Origin: JACCTU01 sp963809175
Lineage (GTDB): Bacteria > Actinomycetota > Thermoleophilia > Gaiellales > Gaiellaceae
NCBI GenBank assembly: GCA_963809175.1
Contig: CAWEIK010000001.1
Span: 434,001-498,000, forward strand
Length of the DNA: 64,000 nt
Reading direction: 5' to 3'
In this document: one piece after another, positions 8,707 through 18,728 of the stretch
How positions within the stretch are numbered: the first letter of the stretch is position 1
Layout of the letters: each line of letters opens with the position of its first letter
The notes under the pieces: generated by a model
Database searches by the model: none
Seen by the model: only the letters and a program-made list of their open reading frames with translations
What the model was told of the DNA's origin: nothing
Position numbers and translations under genes: made by a program

Positions 8707-10442
8707 GCGCGCGCGACTCGAGACCGGACCGCCAGAGCGAGAGCATCGTCAGCGCGTACGTCTGCGCGGGTGTCGCGCGCTCGGCGAGGCGCCGGTCGAC
8801 GAGCCCGTCGAGCGACGGCGAGCGCGTCGCCCGCGAGGTCGCGCAGGTCGGTTTGCAGCCAGCGCTCGACCGGCGGGTCGAAGCCCTGCTTCGGGCGCCG
8901 CGCGATCGAGCGGCCGAGCCGCTGCTCGACGATCCGGCGGATCGCGACCTTCGTGCGCACGCCGCGGACCTTCTCGGAGTCCGGCAGCGCAAGGCCCGCC
9001 TCGACGACGTGGTGGTCGAGCAGCGGGACGCGCAGCTCGAGCGAGTGCGCCATGCTCAGCTTGTCGGCCTTCAGCATCAGGTTGTCGGTCGACGAACGAC
9101 TCGAGGTCGACCCACTGCAGCCGGCCGAGCTTCGTCAGACCCGTCCGGCGCCTCCGCGAACAGCCGCTCGAAGACGTGCGCGCGGGCGTCGCCGTCCATC
9201 AACGCGAACCACGAGAGGTAGCGCGACGCCTCGGGCTTCGCCGGCGTGCTTGAGGAGCTTCGACGCGCGCCGCACGACGTTCTTGCGCCCGCCGCGCTCC
9301 GGCGAGCAGCCGCGCGAGCGGCGCCGAGCGCTCCGAGGCGGGCGGCGACCGGGTCCCACGCGTAGCGCGAGTAGCCGCCGAAGACCTCGTCGCCGCCGTC
9401 GCCGGCGAGCGCGACCTTCACCTCGGACGCGACCGCGCGGCAGAGGTACCAGAGCGGGATCGCGGCGCGGGTCGGCGCACGGCTGCTCGAGCCGCGCGGC
9501 GATCGTCGGCAGGTCCTCGGCGACGTCGGTCTCGACGATCAGCTCCTCGTGCTGCGACCCGATCGCGCGCGCGATCTCGCGCGCCGGCTCGCGCTCGTCG
9601 TAGCGCGGCATCCGCGAAGCCGACGGTGAACGTGCGCAGCGGCAGGTCGAGCTCGTGCCGCCGCGAGCGACGCGATCAGCGACGAGTCGAGCCCGCCGGA
9701 GAGGAGCACCGCGAGCGGCACGTCCGAGCGCAGGTGCAGGCGCACCGCCTCCGCGAGCGTCTCCTCGAGCGGCTGCTCGCGCGGCTCGGGCCGCCACCAC
9801 TGCTCCTCGCGCGTCCGCCCGTCCTCGTGCACGAGCAGCGCGCCGGGAGCGAGCTTCCGCGCGCCGAGGATGCCCGTCCGCGTCGCCGGGGACGTAGCCG
9901 AGCACGAGGTAGTCCGCGATCGCCTCGGCGTCGGGCTCCGACGACGCGCCGAGCGCGAGCAGCGGCGCGAGCTCGGACGAGAACGCGAGGCCCGTCCTCG
10001 AGCGTCGGCGAGGTAGAGCGGCTTGATCCCGAAGCGGTCGCGCGCGAGCAGGAGCCGGCCGCGCGCGCTCGTCCCAGAGCGCGATCGCGAACATGCCGCG
10101 CAGCCGCTCGACGAAGCGCTCGCCGTGCTCCTCGTACAGGTGCGGGACGAGCTCGACGTCCCCGACGCCGCGGAAGACGTGTGCCCCTTCGCCTCGAGCT
10201 CGGCGCGCAGCTCGCGGTAGTTGTAGAGCTCGCCGTTGACGACCGCGACGACGTCGCCGCGCTCGTTCGACGACCGGCTGGTCGCCCGTCTCGAGGTCGA
10301 TGATCGCGAGCCGCCGCATCGCGAGCCCGGCGCGCTCGCCGAGCCAGCGCCCGTCGCCGTCCGGCCCGCGGTGGCGCAGCAGCTCGACCGCGTCGAGGCT
10401 CTCGGGCCGCGGGCTGCCGACGATCCCGAGGATCCCGCACAT
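8687..10442 (-). CDS. asnB: Asparagine-synthase-type amidotransferase (AsnB family), heavily frameshifted
   Basis: About 585 aa by length if repaired, the usual AsnB size. It begins MCGILGIVG, so Cys2 is the class II glutaminase nucleophile, then RHRGPDGDG and RRLAIIDLETGDQP. The synthetase half shows the PPi loop VLLSGGLDSSLIASL, KVALAGDGGDEVFGGY, LSMAHSLELRVPLLDH and RPKQGFDPPVERW. At least ten single-base frame changes break it up, more than in any other gene here, yet each segment stays conserved. In polysaccharide clusters AsnB homologues amidate uronic-acid carboxyls (WbpS-like); that role is inferred for this copy. The end at 8687 (LESRARELVRN) is the most family-like of the possible C-termini. 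Confidence 0.78.
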
Positions 10443-10454
10443 GGCGCCCTAGGG

Positions 10455-11212
10455 CTAGTGCGGCTTGCGGCCGACGACCATCAGCGAGCCGCCGACCGGC
10501 AGCGAGACGCCGCGCTCGATCAGCCGCCGCTCGCCGTCGAGCATCCGCTCGAAGACGCCGTTCAGCGGGCCGGGCTCGAGGTTCGCGACCGGATCGTCCG
10601 CTTCCGCGAGGCGGTCGCACGACGCGCGAGACGACCATCGCCGGCAGCAGCGACGTGACGAACGACGTCGTCCCGACCACCTCGATCCCGGAGCGCCCCA
10701 CCTTCGCCACGAGCTCCTTGCCGCGTGTAGCGGCGGCGGTGCTCGACGAACTCGTCCTTCGCGCTCCAGAGCCGCGGGTGCTGCGGCACGAGCACGAAGA
10801 TCCCGCCGCCCGGCCGCACGGCCGCGCAGCATCTGCGCGAGCACCTCCTCGTCCTCGTCGATGTGCTCGAGCACGTCGAACGCGCCGACGACGTCGAACT
10901 CGTTCGCGTACGGCGAGCGCGCGCGCGTCGAGCGCGACGAGCTCGACGTCCGGCAGCCGTCGCCGCGCGATCGCGAGTCCCTCCTCGTAGAGCTCCGAGC
11001 CGACGAGCCGGCAGCGACGGGAACGCCTCGCGCAGCGCCTCGAGCACGAACCCGATCCGCAGCCGATCTCGAGGAACGACGCGGCGTCGGGAAAGTGGCG
11101 GCGGATCGTCGAGACGATGAGCCGGTTGCGCGCCCGGAACCAGAAGCTCTTCCTCGACGTCGGCGAGCGGCTCGAAGAACTCGGGGTCGAAACCCCGTCG
11201 GTCCCAGCTCAC
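10455..11212 (-). CDS. Class I SAM methyltransferase, frameshifted
   Basis: About 252 aa. It opens SWDRRGFDPEFFEPLADVEE, a start typical of small polysaccharide-locus methyltransferases. Motif I is scattered over frames (GSGFVLEALREAFPSL). A post-motif GGGIFVLVPQHPRLW and DEFVEHRRRYT follow, and the C-terminus PVGGSLMVVGRKPH is clean. At least four indels lie between 11150 and 10600. The GTG start overlaps the stop of the upstream GT-C protein (GTGA). The TAG stop lies 13 nt before the AsnB ATG. The acceptor is unknown. Confidence 0.72.
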
Positions 11213-12701
11213 AGGCGAGGCACTGGCTCGCCGCGCCGGTAGACCCACGCGATCGACACGACCAAGGCCGCTGCGGCCGCGATCAGGACCGCATCGGTGA
11301 CGTACGAGTTGTCCTCGAGCACGCGCCGAGACTGCGAGCCGAGCACCGCCCAGCCGACGAGCGCGAGCACGAACGCCGGCGCATCGGGGGGCGAAAGAAC
11401 GGTATGACGGCCGCGACCCCGACCGCCGCGACGAACCCCAGCGCGAGCAGGAACGGCAGGTCGGCGGCGCCCCCGCCGATCCCCACGAACTCGAGCACGG
11501 AGCGAACGTAGCCTCCGGTGCGGAGGCGGTGAATCACCTGTGAGTCGAAGGCCGCCAAGGGCGAGGTGATCGTGGCAGCGGCGAGGAACAGACCGGTCGC
11601 CGCCGCAACGCCGAGCGTCGCCCCGGGGATCCGCCGGAGCGCCGGCCCCAGCGCGACCGCGAGGAACGGCAGCGTCGGGATCAGATAGCGCGGGCCCGGC
11701 GACGCGCCGCCGAACGGGTTCAGCAGCACGGTGTTGTAGACGAAGTACGCCCCGGTGATCCCGAGCACGAGCAGCGACTCGGCGCGAACGCCGCGGCGGT
11801 AGAGGAGGACCGCGCCGACGAGCGCGCACGCGAGCGCGCCGAGGCCCGCCGGCGCCAGGAGCAACGCGAGCGCCACGTGTGGGTCCGGCAGAAAGCTCTC
11901 GAACTGGCCGCCGAACGGCTCGGCTGCGGCCGCGTCGTCGGACTTCCAGCCCTCGTAGGCCAGCCGCGTCGGTGATCCGAACGCCCAGTAGTTGAACGCG
12001 AGCATGGGCGCGACGCCGGCCAACGCTCCGGCCGCGTAGGCGGCGGCGCGGCGAACGCGGTCCTCCTCGCGAAGCGCGTAGATGCCGACCGCGATCGCGA
12101 CGAGCCCGAGCGGGTACTCGACCGTGATCGCGAGGCCGGCGAGCAACCCGGCGAGCGCGACGCGCGAGAGCCGTCGTTCCCCGCGCGGCTCGAAGAAGAG
12201 CAGCGCAATGCCGCGAAGCCGAGCGTCGCGGCGAGGACGTGCGAGAAGAACACCGTCGCGAACGGGAGCACGAGCGTCGCCACGCCGAGGATGAGCGCGG
12301 CCGACAGCCCGTGCCGGGCTCGAGCCGCTCCGTCACCCTGCGCACGAGCAGGACGAGCACCATCGCCGGGAGCACGACCGACCACAGGTGCAACGCCCAG
12401 ACCATCGTCACGGGCGTGGCTTCGTCGACGGCCCGGCCGCCTCGAGCACGAGGTACATCGGCAGGCTCGCGAAGGCCAACCCCGGGGCCTTCGTCGCGTA
12501 GAGGCGACCGTCGACCTCGGTGACGTCGATCGTCCGGAGCTCGGGGTCCCGCACGTAGTCGTTGACGTACGGCTTTCCGTCCGCGAGCGCGAGGACGAAC
12601 GCGTAGTGCGCCTTCTGGTTGTCACCGCCGGGTTGGACGAGGTACGAGAACGCGAACGCGAGCGCGAGGAGGGCGGCGACCTGCAGGCGGCGACTCGGCA
12701 C
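11209..12701 (-). CDS. Multi-span GT-C-like membrane glycosyltransferase (PMT/ArnT-like), frameshifted
   Basis: About 497 aa after repair of breaks near 12415, 12312, 12190 and 11395. There are ten or more hydrophobic segments. The first periplasmic loop holds acidic GGDNQKAHYAFVLALADG and LYATKAPGLAFASLPMYL, like PMT_2-family enzymes that transfer sugars from polyprenyl-phosphate donors on the outer face. The central part is long and clean (YPLGLVAIAVGIYAL, LNPFGGASPGPRYLIPTLPF). The GTG start lies 7 nt after the SDR stop. A GT-C function is inferred from topology and loop motifs; substrates cannot be read. Confidence 0.7.
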
Positions 12702-12707
12702 GGCGGC

Positions 12708-13573
12708 CTATTGTGCCGCCGCGGCTGCTCGCAACCCGTCGGCCAGGGACCGCGGGTCGACGCCGAGCTCGCTCGCAACGTCCGCAGTCGGACGCTCCTT
12801 GGGAGCCCGCAGCCGCGCGAGCTGGTCCGGCACGAGGGGCAGCGGCACGACGGCCGCCAGCCGCGACAGAACCGCCACGACCGGCTCGGGAACGCGCACG
12901 ACGCGGCTGCGAGACCCGAAGGCGGCGAGACACGCGTCCACGAACTCCGCCACCGTCAGGCACGTACCGCCGACGGTGTAGACCTTGCCGGCTGCCTCGG
13001 CAGCGTCCACGGCGGCGGCGACGGCCGCCGCGGCGTCCAGGCCGTGCAGCGGGCACAGCTCGTGGCCGCCGCGCCCGACGACGAAGAGCGGACGGCCGGC
13101 GCGCGCTGCGGCCACGAGCGCGTCGACACCCTCATTCGAGTCGATCCCGTAGACCTCGCCGACGCGAACGATCACCCAGTCGAACCCCGCGTTGCGCACA
13201 TGGGCCTCCGCACGTGACTTCGAGCGGCTGTAGGCACCGCCGCGCTCGTCGATCGCGCGCGTGCTGACGTGCACGAACCGCTCGACGCCGGCCGTCGTTG
13301 CCGCCTCGACGAGGTTGCGCGTGCCGACGTCGTTCACGAGGTCGTAGCGCGCTGCGCGCCGTGCGTGCGTCACGCCGGCGAGGTGCACGACGGCCTGCAC
13401 GCCGTCGACGGCCGCCTCGACCCCGCGCCCGACGCCAGGTCGGCCTGCGCGACCTCGTCGGCCTCCGCAGGCGGCGGTGCGACGAGCGCCCGCACGCGGT
13501 GCCGGCCGCGCAGCTGCTCGACGACCAGCCGGCCGAGACTCCCCGCCGCACCCGTCACGAGAACCGTCTTCAC
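12708..13573 (-). CDS. NAD-dependent epimerase/dehydratase-type SDR, one frameshift
   Basis: About 288 aa. An extended SDR: TVLVTGAAGSLGRLVVEQL (GxxGxxG cofactor loop), VVHLAGVTHARRA, HVSTRAID, then the catalytic YSRSK (Y-x3-K) and VIVRVGEVYG. The frame breaks near 13432 between strand 2 and strand 3. The C-terminal half is intact, with VYTVGGTCLTVAEFVDACL. The family makes or reshapes nucleotide sugars (epimerase, reductase, dehydratase). The product of this one is not identifiable from motifs. The GTG start overlaps the deduced GT2 stop, and its own TAG stop precedes the GT-C gene. Confidence 0.8.
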
Positions 13574-14272
13574 GGAGCGCGCGCAACGATCGCGCCATGT
13601 TCACGAGGAACTCCCAGATCGCGCTCGGCTTGACGAGCGACGCACGCTGGTCGTTGCGCATGAACTCGACCGGCAGCTCCGCGATCCGCAGCCCGGCTGC
13701 ACGCGCCTTGAGCACGAGCTCCGCGTCGATGTACCAGTCGTCCGACTCCAACTCGAGCGTCTCGTAGGCACGGCGGGTCAGCCCCTTCGGCTTGCCGTTG
13801 ATGTCCCAGAGGCCGCGGGTCCGGAAGAGCAGCCGAAACAGCAGGTTGTAACCGAGTGAGACGAAACGCCTGTAGGTACGTCGTGGCGCAGCGTCCGACG
13901 GCCTTTCATCACGTCCACGTTGCGGCCGCGCATCGCCTGGTACATGCGGAGCACGTCCTCGACCGGGTTCTGAGCGTCTCCGTCGATCACGACGAGGTAG
14001 TCGCCGGAAGCAGCGGCGAGGCCGCGCTTCATGTCCCACCCCATCGCGCCGGCCTTTGGCTCCGCGAGCACGACGGTGCCCGGTCGGCGCTCCGCGAACC
14101 GGCGCGCGACGTCGGGCGTCGTGTCGTCGCGGCCCGGCCAGTAGTTCGCGACGACGACGAGCTCGAACTCGACGTCCGCTTCGCTCAGCAGCGAGTGGAG
14201 CGGCTCGAGGACGTCGAGGAGGCTCTCACCCGAGCGGTATCCGAGCACGATCGCGGACAGGTCGGCCGCCAC
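13570..14272 (-). CDS. GT2 family glycosyltransferase, frameshifted
   Basis: About 234 aa. GT-A fold: LSAIVLGYRSGESLLDVLEP, FELVVVANYWPGRDD, AGAMGWDMKRGLAAASGDYL and the DxD region VVIDGDAQNP, then MKGRR and, after a break near 13875, YNLLFRLLFRTRGLWDINGKP and YIDAELVLKARAAGLRIAEL. This order matches DPM1/GtrB-like polyprenyl-phosphate transferases without the C-terminal helices. The end is inferred: the frame has no stop before the SDR, but a one-base repair near 13585 would give a stop overlapping the SDR start (GTGA), like the other junctions of this operon. Confidence 0.75.
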
Positions 14273-14281
14273 GGGAGGCCA

Positions 14282-15583
14282 CTATGCCGGAATCGAGAGG
14301 CGCCGAGCGCTCAGTGCGAGCCACGTGGTCAGCGCGATCGCGAGCACGAAGAATCCAGCCGAGCACGCGACCCAGGTGACGTCGTAGCGCGGGAGCGCGA
14401 ACGGGTACACGAACTCGTTCGCGACCGCGGCCGCGGCCATCACGACGCCGACCCACAACTGCTCGCGTCGTGTCTGCACGACGAGCGCTGCTGCGAGCGC
14501 CCACCCAGCAAAGGCGACGAGCACGAACTGCGGGCTGAAGATCCGGTTCGTGAGCAGGAACGCGACGGGCGCGAGCGCGGCGAGGGCGACCGCGGCCCGC
14601 TGCGTGCGTGCGCGCGCGGCCGCGACGACCAGCGCGAGCACGACGGCGGCCTGCAGCACACCGGCGGCGACGTTCGCCCACCTCGGCGCGCCGGCCGAGA
14701 ACGAGATGTGCGTCCGCACGTGCGCGAGGTCGAACGGGCGGAGGAGCAGGTACCAGACCGACTCCGGCGTGATCGAGCGGCCGCTCTGGCGCTCGTACGC
14801 GGCAAGCACCTCCGACTGGCTCCAGACGATGAACGGCACGTAGACGACGACCAGCGTCGCCGCGAACACCCCGGCGTGCGTGATCGCGTCGCGCACGCGC
14901 CTCGTCGTGAGCAGCCACGCGACGAGCGCGACCACCGCGAGCGCCGGCGTCCACTTCACGAGCGTGCCCACCGCCAGCACGGCGCCGGAGAGCCCCCAGC
15001 GCCCCCGGAGCGCGAGCACGAGGCCGACGACCAGCAGCGCGGCGGGCGCGAGGTCGAACTTGTACTGCCAGTAGAACGAGTTCGCGGGCCAGAAGCCGAT
15101 CAGCGCGGCGAGCCAGGGCGCGTACGGCATGCGGGTCAGCCAGACGGCCGCCGACGTGGCCAGCGCCAGCGGGACCATCAGCAGTGCGTTCGCGTTGCGC
15201 GTCGTGCCGCCGCCGAGCCACGCCTCGAGGCCGAAGAGCAGCACCGCCCCGAGCGGGTACTCGGACCGCGGGTAATCGCCGCGCACGAGCCCGTTGCCCT
15301 GCCACCGGTAGACGACGCTCGAGTCCTTGTCGCCGACGACGTCGAGTGCGAGGTGGACTCCGAAGAGCGCGAGTTGAAGGCCGCCGATCACCGCGAGCAC
15401 CGGGCCGAGCCGCAGCCGATCCTGCTCGCGCCACGCGTGAAACAGCGCCGCGGCCGCGACGAGAGCCTCGAGCACCAGCCAGGCATCCGAGATCCACGTG
15501 CGGTATCCGGCCTCGGCCGCGACGATCGCGACCGCGGCGGCTGCGAGCGCGAGATTCGGGTCGAGCCGCTCGAGCTGCCGCAC
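14282..15583 (-). CDS. GT87/DUF2029-type polyprenyl-phosphate-dependent membrane glycosyltransferase
   Basis: 433 aa, uninterrupted, about ten membrane segments. Loop features fit the GT87 mannosyltransferases (PimE-like GT-C enzymes of Actinobacteria): VRGDYPRSEYPLGAVLL in the first large loop, FDLAPAALLVVGLVLALRGR, VGTLVKWTPALAVVAL and the late LLTNRIFSPQFVLVAFAGW. These enzymes use polyprenyl-phosphate mannose or similar donors on the outer membrane face. The GTG start has TAGGGT 7 nt upstream, so this gene heads the eleven-gene minus-strand operon ending with the initiating transferase. Mannose as the sugar is inference. Confidence 0.82.
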   Translation of the reverse strand: MRQLERLDPNLALAAAAVAIVAAEAGYRTWISDAWLVLEALVAAAALFHAWREQDRLRLGPVLAVIGGLQLALFGVHLALDVVGDKDSSVVYRWQGNGLVRGDYPRSEYPLGAVLLFGLEAWLGGGTTRNANALLMVPLALATSAAVWLTRMPYAPWLAALIGFWPANSFYWQYKFDLAPAALLVVGLVLALRGRWGLSGAVLAVGTLVKWTPALAVVALVAWLLTTRRVRDAITHAGVFAATLVVVYVPFIVWSQSEVLAAYERQSGRSITPESVWYLLLRPFDLAHVRTHISFSAGAPRWANVAAGVLQAAVVLALVVAAARARTQRAAVALAALAPVAFLLTNRIFSPQFVLVAFAGWALAAALVVQTRREQLWVGVVMAAAAVANEFVYPFALPRYDVTWVACSAGFFVLAIALTTWLALSARRLSIPA

Positions 15584-15590
15584 GGACGCG

Positions 15591-15610
15591 ACCCTAGCCG
15601 AGGCTAGAGT
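15591..15610. promoter_or_regulatory. Back-to-back divergent leaderless -10 pair
   Basis: TAGGGT on the minus strand (15596-15591) ends 7 nt before the GT87 GTG. TAGAGT on the plus strand (15605-15610) ends 7 nt before the GT-C GTG. The two -10 elements are 8 bp apart in a 34-bp spacer, so one polymerase would exclude the other. Confidence 0.6.
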
Positions 15611-15617
15611 CGCAGGC

Positions 15618-16965
15618 GTGCGGCTGAGGCGACCGTCCTTCCGACGCAGCGCGCTGCTGCTCGCCGCCGTGGCCGCCCTGCACGGCCTCGTCTACATCCC
15701 GCTCGTGGACACGAACGAGAAGACGGACACCTGGTCGTACGTCGCGTCCGCGAACGCGCTGCTCGACGGCAGCTACTCGACGCCGCTCCAGGCCGGCTTC
15801 TACTTCGTCTACCCCGCTCGCTGGTTCGACATCACGGGCGCGCGCATCGCGGAGTCCGCCTGGGACGATCCGGAGCGGCAGGTGTTTCGTCCGCCCGGCT
15901 ACCCCGCGTACCTCGCGCTCTTCGGCAAGGACAAGGTCTTCCGCGGCGACCACACGGCGGCGCTGATCGGCCAGGCGCTCCTCTTCGGGCTCGGCGCGTA
16001 CCTGCTGATCCTCACCGTGCGCCGCTGGTGGGGGGAGAACGTCGCGCTGCTCGGCGGGCTGCTCTACGCGGTCGACCCGTGGTCGAAGCACTACGTCGCG
16101 CTCGTCTTGAGCGAGACCCTCGCCGGGACCGTCGCGCTCGCGCTGCTGTACGCGTTCACGCTCGCGTGGGAACGGCCGACCTGGGCGCGCTGGCTCGGCG
16201 CCGGCGCGCTGGCCGGAGCGCTCGCCCTCGTCCGCGCGGTGTTCGTGTTCACGCCGATCCTCCTCGTGCTCGCCGCGCTCGTGCGTCGCGGGACGACGCG
16301 CGAGCGGTCTGACGCGAGCCGCCGCGACGGCCGCCGCGTCCGCGGTGCTCATCGTCCCGTGGCTTGCGTGGACGCACAGCGTCGTCGGGCGGGCGACGAT
16401 GTCGGTCTGGGGCGAGGGCTACAACCTCGTGCTCGCCGCGAGCGGCGAAGGGCACGGAACCACCGCCGGCGACGTCGAGGCCGACCCGGCGTTCCAGGCG
16501 CGCATGGACCGCATCCGCGCGCAGGTCCCGAGCGCTGAGGCGATCGCAGCTGATCCGACGGCGCACCCGAAGTACCTCTCGAGCGCTGACGAACAGGTGC
16601 GAGACGATGCGCTCGAGCTGTACCGCGAGCGCCTCGCGGACGAGCCGCTCGACGTGCTCTGGGACGGCGTCTACCGAATGTGGTTCCTCTGGAGCGCGCA
16701 CGAGGACTGGTACCAGCCCTCCGGCACCGCCCTCCTCCCGTTTCGCGTGCTCGACGCGTTGCTGATCCTGCTCGGGCTCGTCGGCGCCGCAATCGCGGTC
16801 GCGCGCGGCGGAGCAGGGCGCGCCGCCGTCGCCTTCCTCGCGGCCTACACGCTCATCCTGAGCACGCACCACGTCGAGGCGCGGTTCGCGATGCCGTTAC
16901 GCGGTGTGTTCCTCTCGCTGGTCGCGCTCACGCTCGCAACCGCGTGGCGTCAGCGTCGCGCTTGA
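15618..16965 (+). CDS. GT-C fold membrane glycosyltransferase (GT39/ArnT-like), one frameshift
   Basis: About 449 aa after repair near 16315. The first helix is followed by loop residues DTNEKTDTWSYVASANALLD, carrying the acidic pair expected in ArnT/PMT-type enzymes, then VFRPPGYPAYLALFG. Further helices include GENVALLGGLLYAVDPWSKHY and LSETLAGTVALALLYAF. The soluble C-terminal portion (residues about 270-350) is followed by a last helix block. It is divergently transcribed from the GT87 operon by a leaderless promoter, as a single-gene unit. It ends 16 bp inside the 3' end of the convergent gene. Donor and acceptor are unknown. Confidence 0.78.
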
Positions 16966-17389
16966 CCGAGCGGCTGCCGCGCTCGTTCGAAGATCGCCTC
17001 GCAGTCGTCACACATCGTCGAGACGACGCGCTCGAACGCCCGGCGATCGACGCGCACGCGCGCGTCGGCCGGGTCCTCGCGCAGGCTCCAGATCTCGACC
17101 TCCCCGCCACGGCGGTCGATGCCCTCGACCACGCGGCCGTCCCAGTCGACGCAGAGCTCGAGCGCCGAACGTGCGTGCCGTCGCGGCGGTAGATCAGGCA
17201 CTGGAACTCCTCGAGGAAGCGGAAGCCCGCCAGCGTCGGGCCGTCGAGCTCTCCGACGGCGGCGTAGACGCGCTCGATGCCGTCGTTCTCGCGGTCCGCG
17301 TGCCGGGTCCGCTCCCACCGCCCGATCGCAACTGCCACGAGCGCGGCGACGAGCACGACGACCGCCCCGACGGCGAGCCGGCGCCTCAT
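16950..17389 (-). CDS. Uncharacterised small membrane-anchored protein, copy A (frameshift near 17168)
   Basis: About 146 aa. One N-terminal membrane helix (residues 5-22) is followed by a WER motif and a small extracytoplasmic domain with GFRFLEEFQCLIYRR, then ALELCVDWDGRVVEGIDRRG and EVEIWSLREDPADARV. It is clearly homologous to the protein at 21840-22235 (shared GFR, CL-x-Y, ALELCVD-x-DGRV-x-E-x-IDRR, E-x-WSLR-x-DP). I recognise no described family. The ATG overlaps the deduced GT4 stop as ATGA. As read, the frame joins the GT4 without a stop; I treat that as an indel effect, but a true fusion is not excluded. This copy has an extra C-terminal CDDC motif. Confidence 0.68.
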
Positions 17390-18595
17390 GCTCTCACCGA
17401 CGAGCTCGTGGAGCAGCGAGCGGTAGCGGCCGATCGCGACCCGGCTGTTGCCTTCCGCAGCGACGAACGCGCGGCCGCGCTCGCCCATCGCGGCCAGGTC
17501 GAGCTCGCCGTCGTGGGCGCGCCTGATCGCGCGGGCGAGCAGCTCGGGACGCCCCGGCGGGACGACCACGCCGCAGTCCGCGCCTCGCACGACGTTCGCC
17601 GTCTCGCTCGAGTCCTCGGCGGCCGCGATCACGGGCCGACCGACGGCGAGCACCCCGTAGAGCCGGCTGGGCACGACGAAGCCCGCGAGGCCCTTGGCCA
17701 GTCCGACGACGTGCAGGTCCGCGGCCGAGAGCGAATCGGCCAGACCTTCGCGGGCCTGGTAGCCCATGAAGACGACGTTGACCTCGAGCAGGCGGGCGAG
17801 CTTCTTCAGCTCCTCGCGCCTGGCGCCGCCGCCGATCAGGACGATGCGCAGGTCCTCGAGGTCGCGAAGGAAGGTCGCGGCTCGGATCAGCGAGTCGAGG
17901 TCCTGCGCGTGGCCGATGTTCCCCGAGTGCATGACGACGAACTTGTCGTTGAGGCCGTGCTCGCGCGCCCACCCGTTGTCGCGCGGCCCCGGCTCGAGCT
18001 CGTCGACGTCGACCCAGTTCGGGATCACGACGATGCGGTCGCCGTCGGCGCCCTTCGTCTCGAGCCGCTCCCGCATCCGCTCGCCGATCGCGACGACGCG
18101 GTCGGCTCGCTGGAGGTAGACGCGCGTCGCCAGGCGAAGCGCGAACACGAGCGCGCGGCTGTCGAGCCGCTTCAAGGCGACGGCCACCTCGGGGAAGACG
18201 TCCTGCGTCACGACGACGAGCGGCGCGCGGAAGCGCTTGGCCAGGACGAGCGCAACGTCCGCGATCACCGGCGGGTCGGTCATGCACAGGACGACGTCCG
18301 GACGAGGGACGCGTAGCCCTTCGACGGCGGAAAGGACGAGGTAGGTGAGGTAGTTGAGCGCACGCAGCGAGAGCTTGCTGCGGTCGAACGCGGTCGAGCC
18401 GACGCGCACGACCTCGACGCCGTTCAGCTCGCTCCGCCCCTGCTTCGTGACGCCGGGGACCATCCCGGTCACGACCGTGACGTCGAACTCGTCGGTCAGC
18501 GCCTCGCACAGCTCGCCCAGGAGGTGCGCGGTCGCCTCGACCCCGGGGCGGTAGTACTGGTTGAGCACGAGCACTCTCGGGCGGCGCTTGACCAC
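17386..18595 (-). CDS. GT4 family glycosyltransferase (WbuB-like)
   Basis: About 402 aa. The retaining GT-B fold opens VLVLNQYYRPGVEATAHLL, typical of WbuB/FnlX-like L-fucosamine/N-acetyl-sugar transferases. The acceptor domain holds DVVLCMTDPPVIADVALVLA and VVTQDVFPEVAVAL. The donor-binding domain holds VIPNWVDVDELEP, HSGNIGHAQDLDSLIRAA, IVLIGGGARREEL and the E-x7-E-like GVLAVGRPVIAAAEDSSE. The GTG start is preceded by only a weak -10 (CATGAT). The C-terminus is ambiguous because the frame runs on into the small protein; a one-base repair gives a stop at 17386. Confidence 0.83.
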
Positions 18596-18620
18596 GGAGT
18601 GATCATGCCTGGGCCGCCGC

Positions 18621-18626
18621 TACGCT
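18621..18626 (+). promoter_or_regulatory. Leaderless -10 TACGCT before the 31-codon ORF
   Basis: TACGCT lies 6 nt before GTG 18633, the same spacing as at the other operon heads. It supports the short ORF being the true first cistron. No -35 is obvious. Confidence 0.5.
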
Positions 18627-18632
18627 CCCGCC

Positions 18633-18728
18633 GTGAGGCGTGCCTACGTCGCTGCGCTCATCTGGGTCGCCGGCGGCGCTCTGCTCTACGCCGCGCAGAT
18701 CCTTCGCCGCATAGCCGACCTTGCTTGA
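18633..18728 (+). CDS. Predicted 31-residue single-helix membrane peptide
   Basis: GTG to TGA, 31 codons. It starts with basic RRAY, has a central hydrophobic run (about residues 5-20, AALIWVAGGALLYAAQ), and a basic tail ILRRIADLA. It is preceded by a correctly spaced -10 and no other start fits that promoter. Its last 8 nt overlap the TTG start of the large GT-C gene, suggesting translational coupling. It could be a small accessory subunit, a regulatory leader peptide, or simply the mechanism that delivers ribosomes to the weak TTG start. No family is recognised. Confidence 0.5.
   Translation: MRRAYVAALIWVAGGALLYAAQILRRIADLA

Noticed and set aside
8687..10442. Programmed frameshifting or a true pseudogene in the AsnB gene
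   Set aside because: Ten or more shifts in both directions without slippery heptamers or motif damage. Sequencing or assembly error explains it better.
16950..18595. A natural GT4-small-protein fusion
   Set aside because: The frame has no stop at the junction, but the homologous small protein at 21840 is a separate gene, an ATGA overlap exists in the neighbouring frame, and another indel occurs within 220 bp. Kept as a possibility only.
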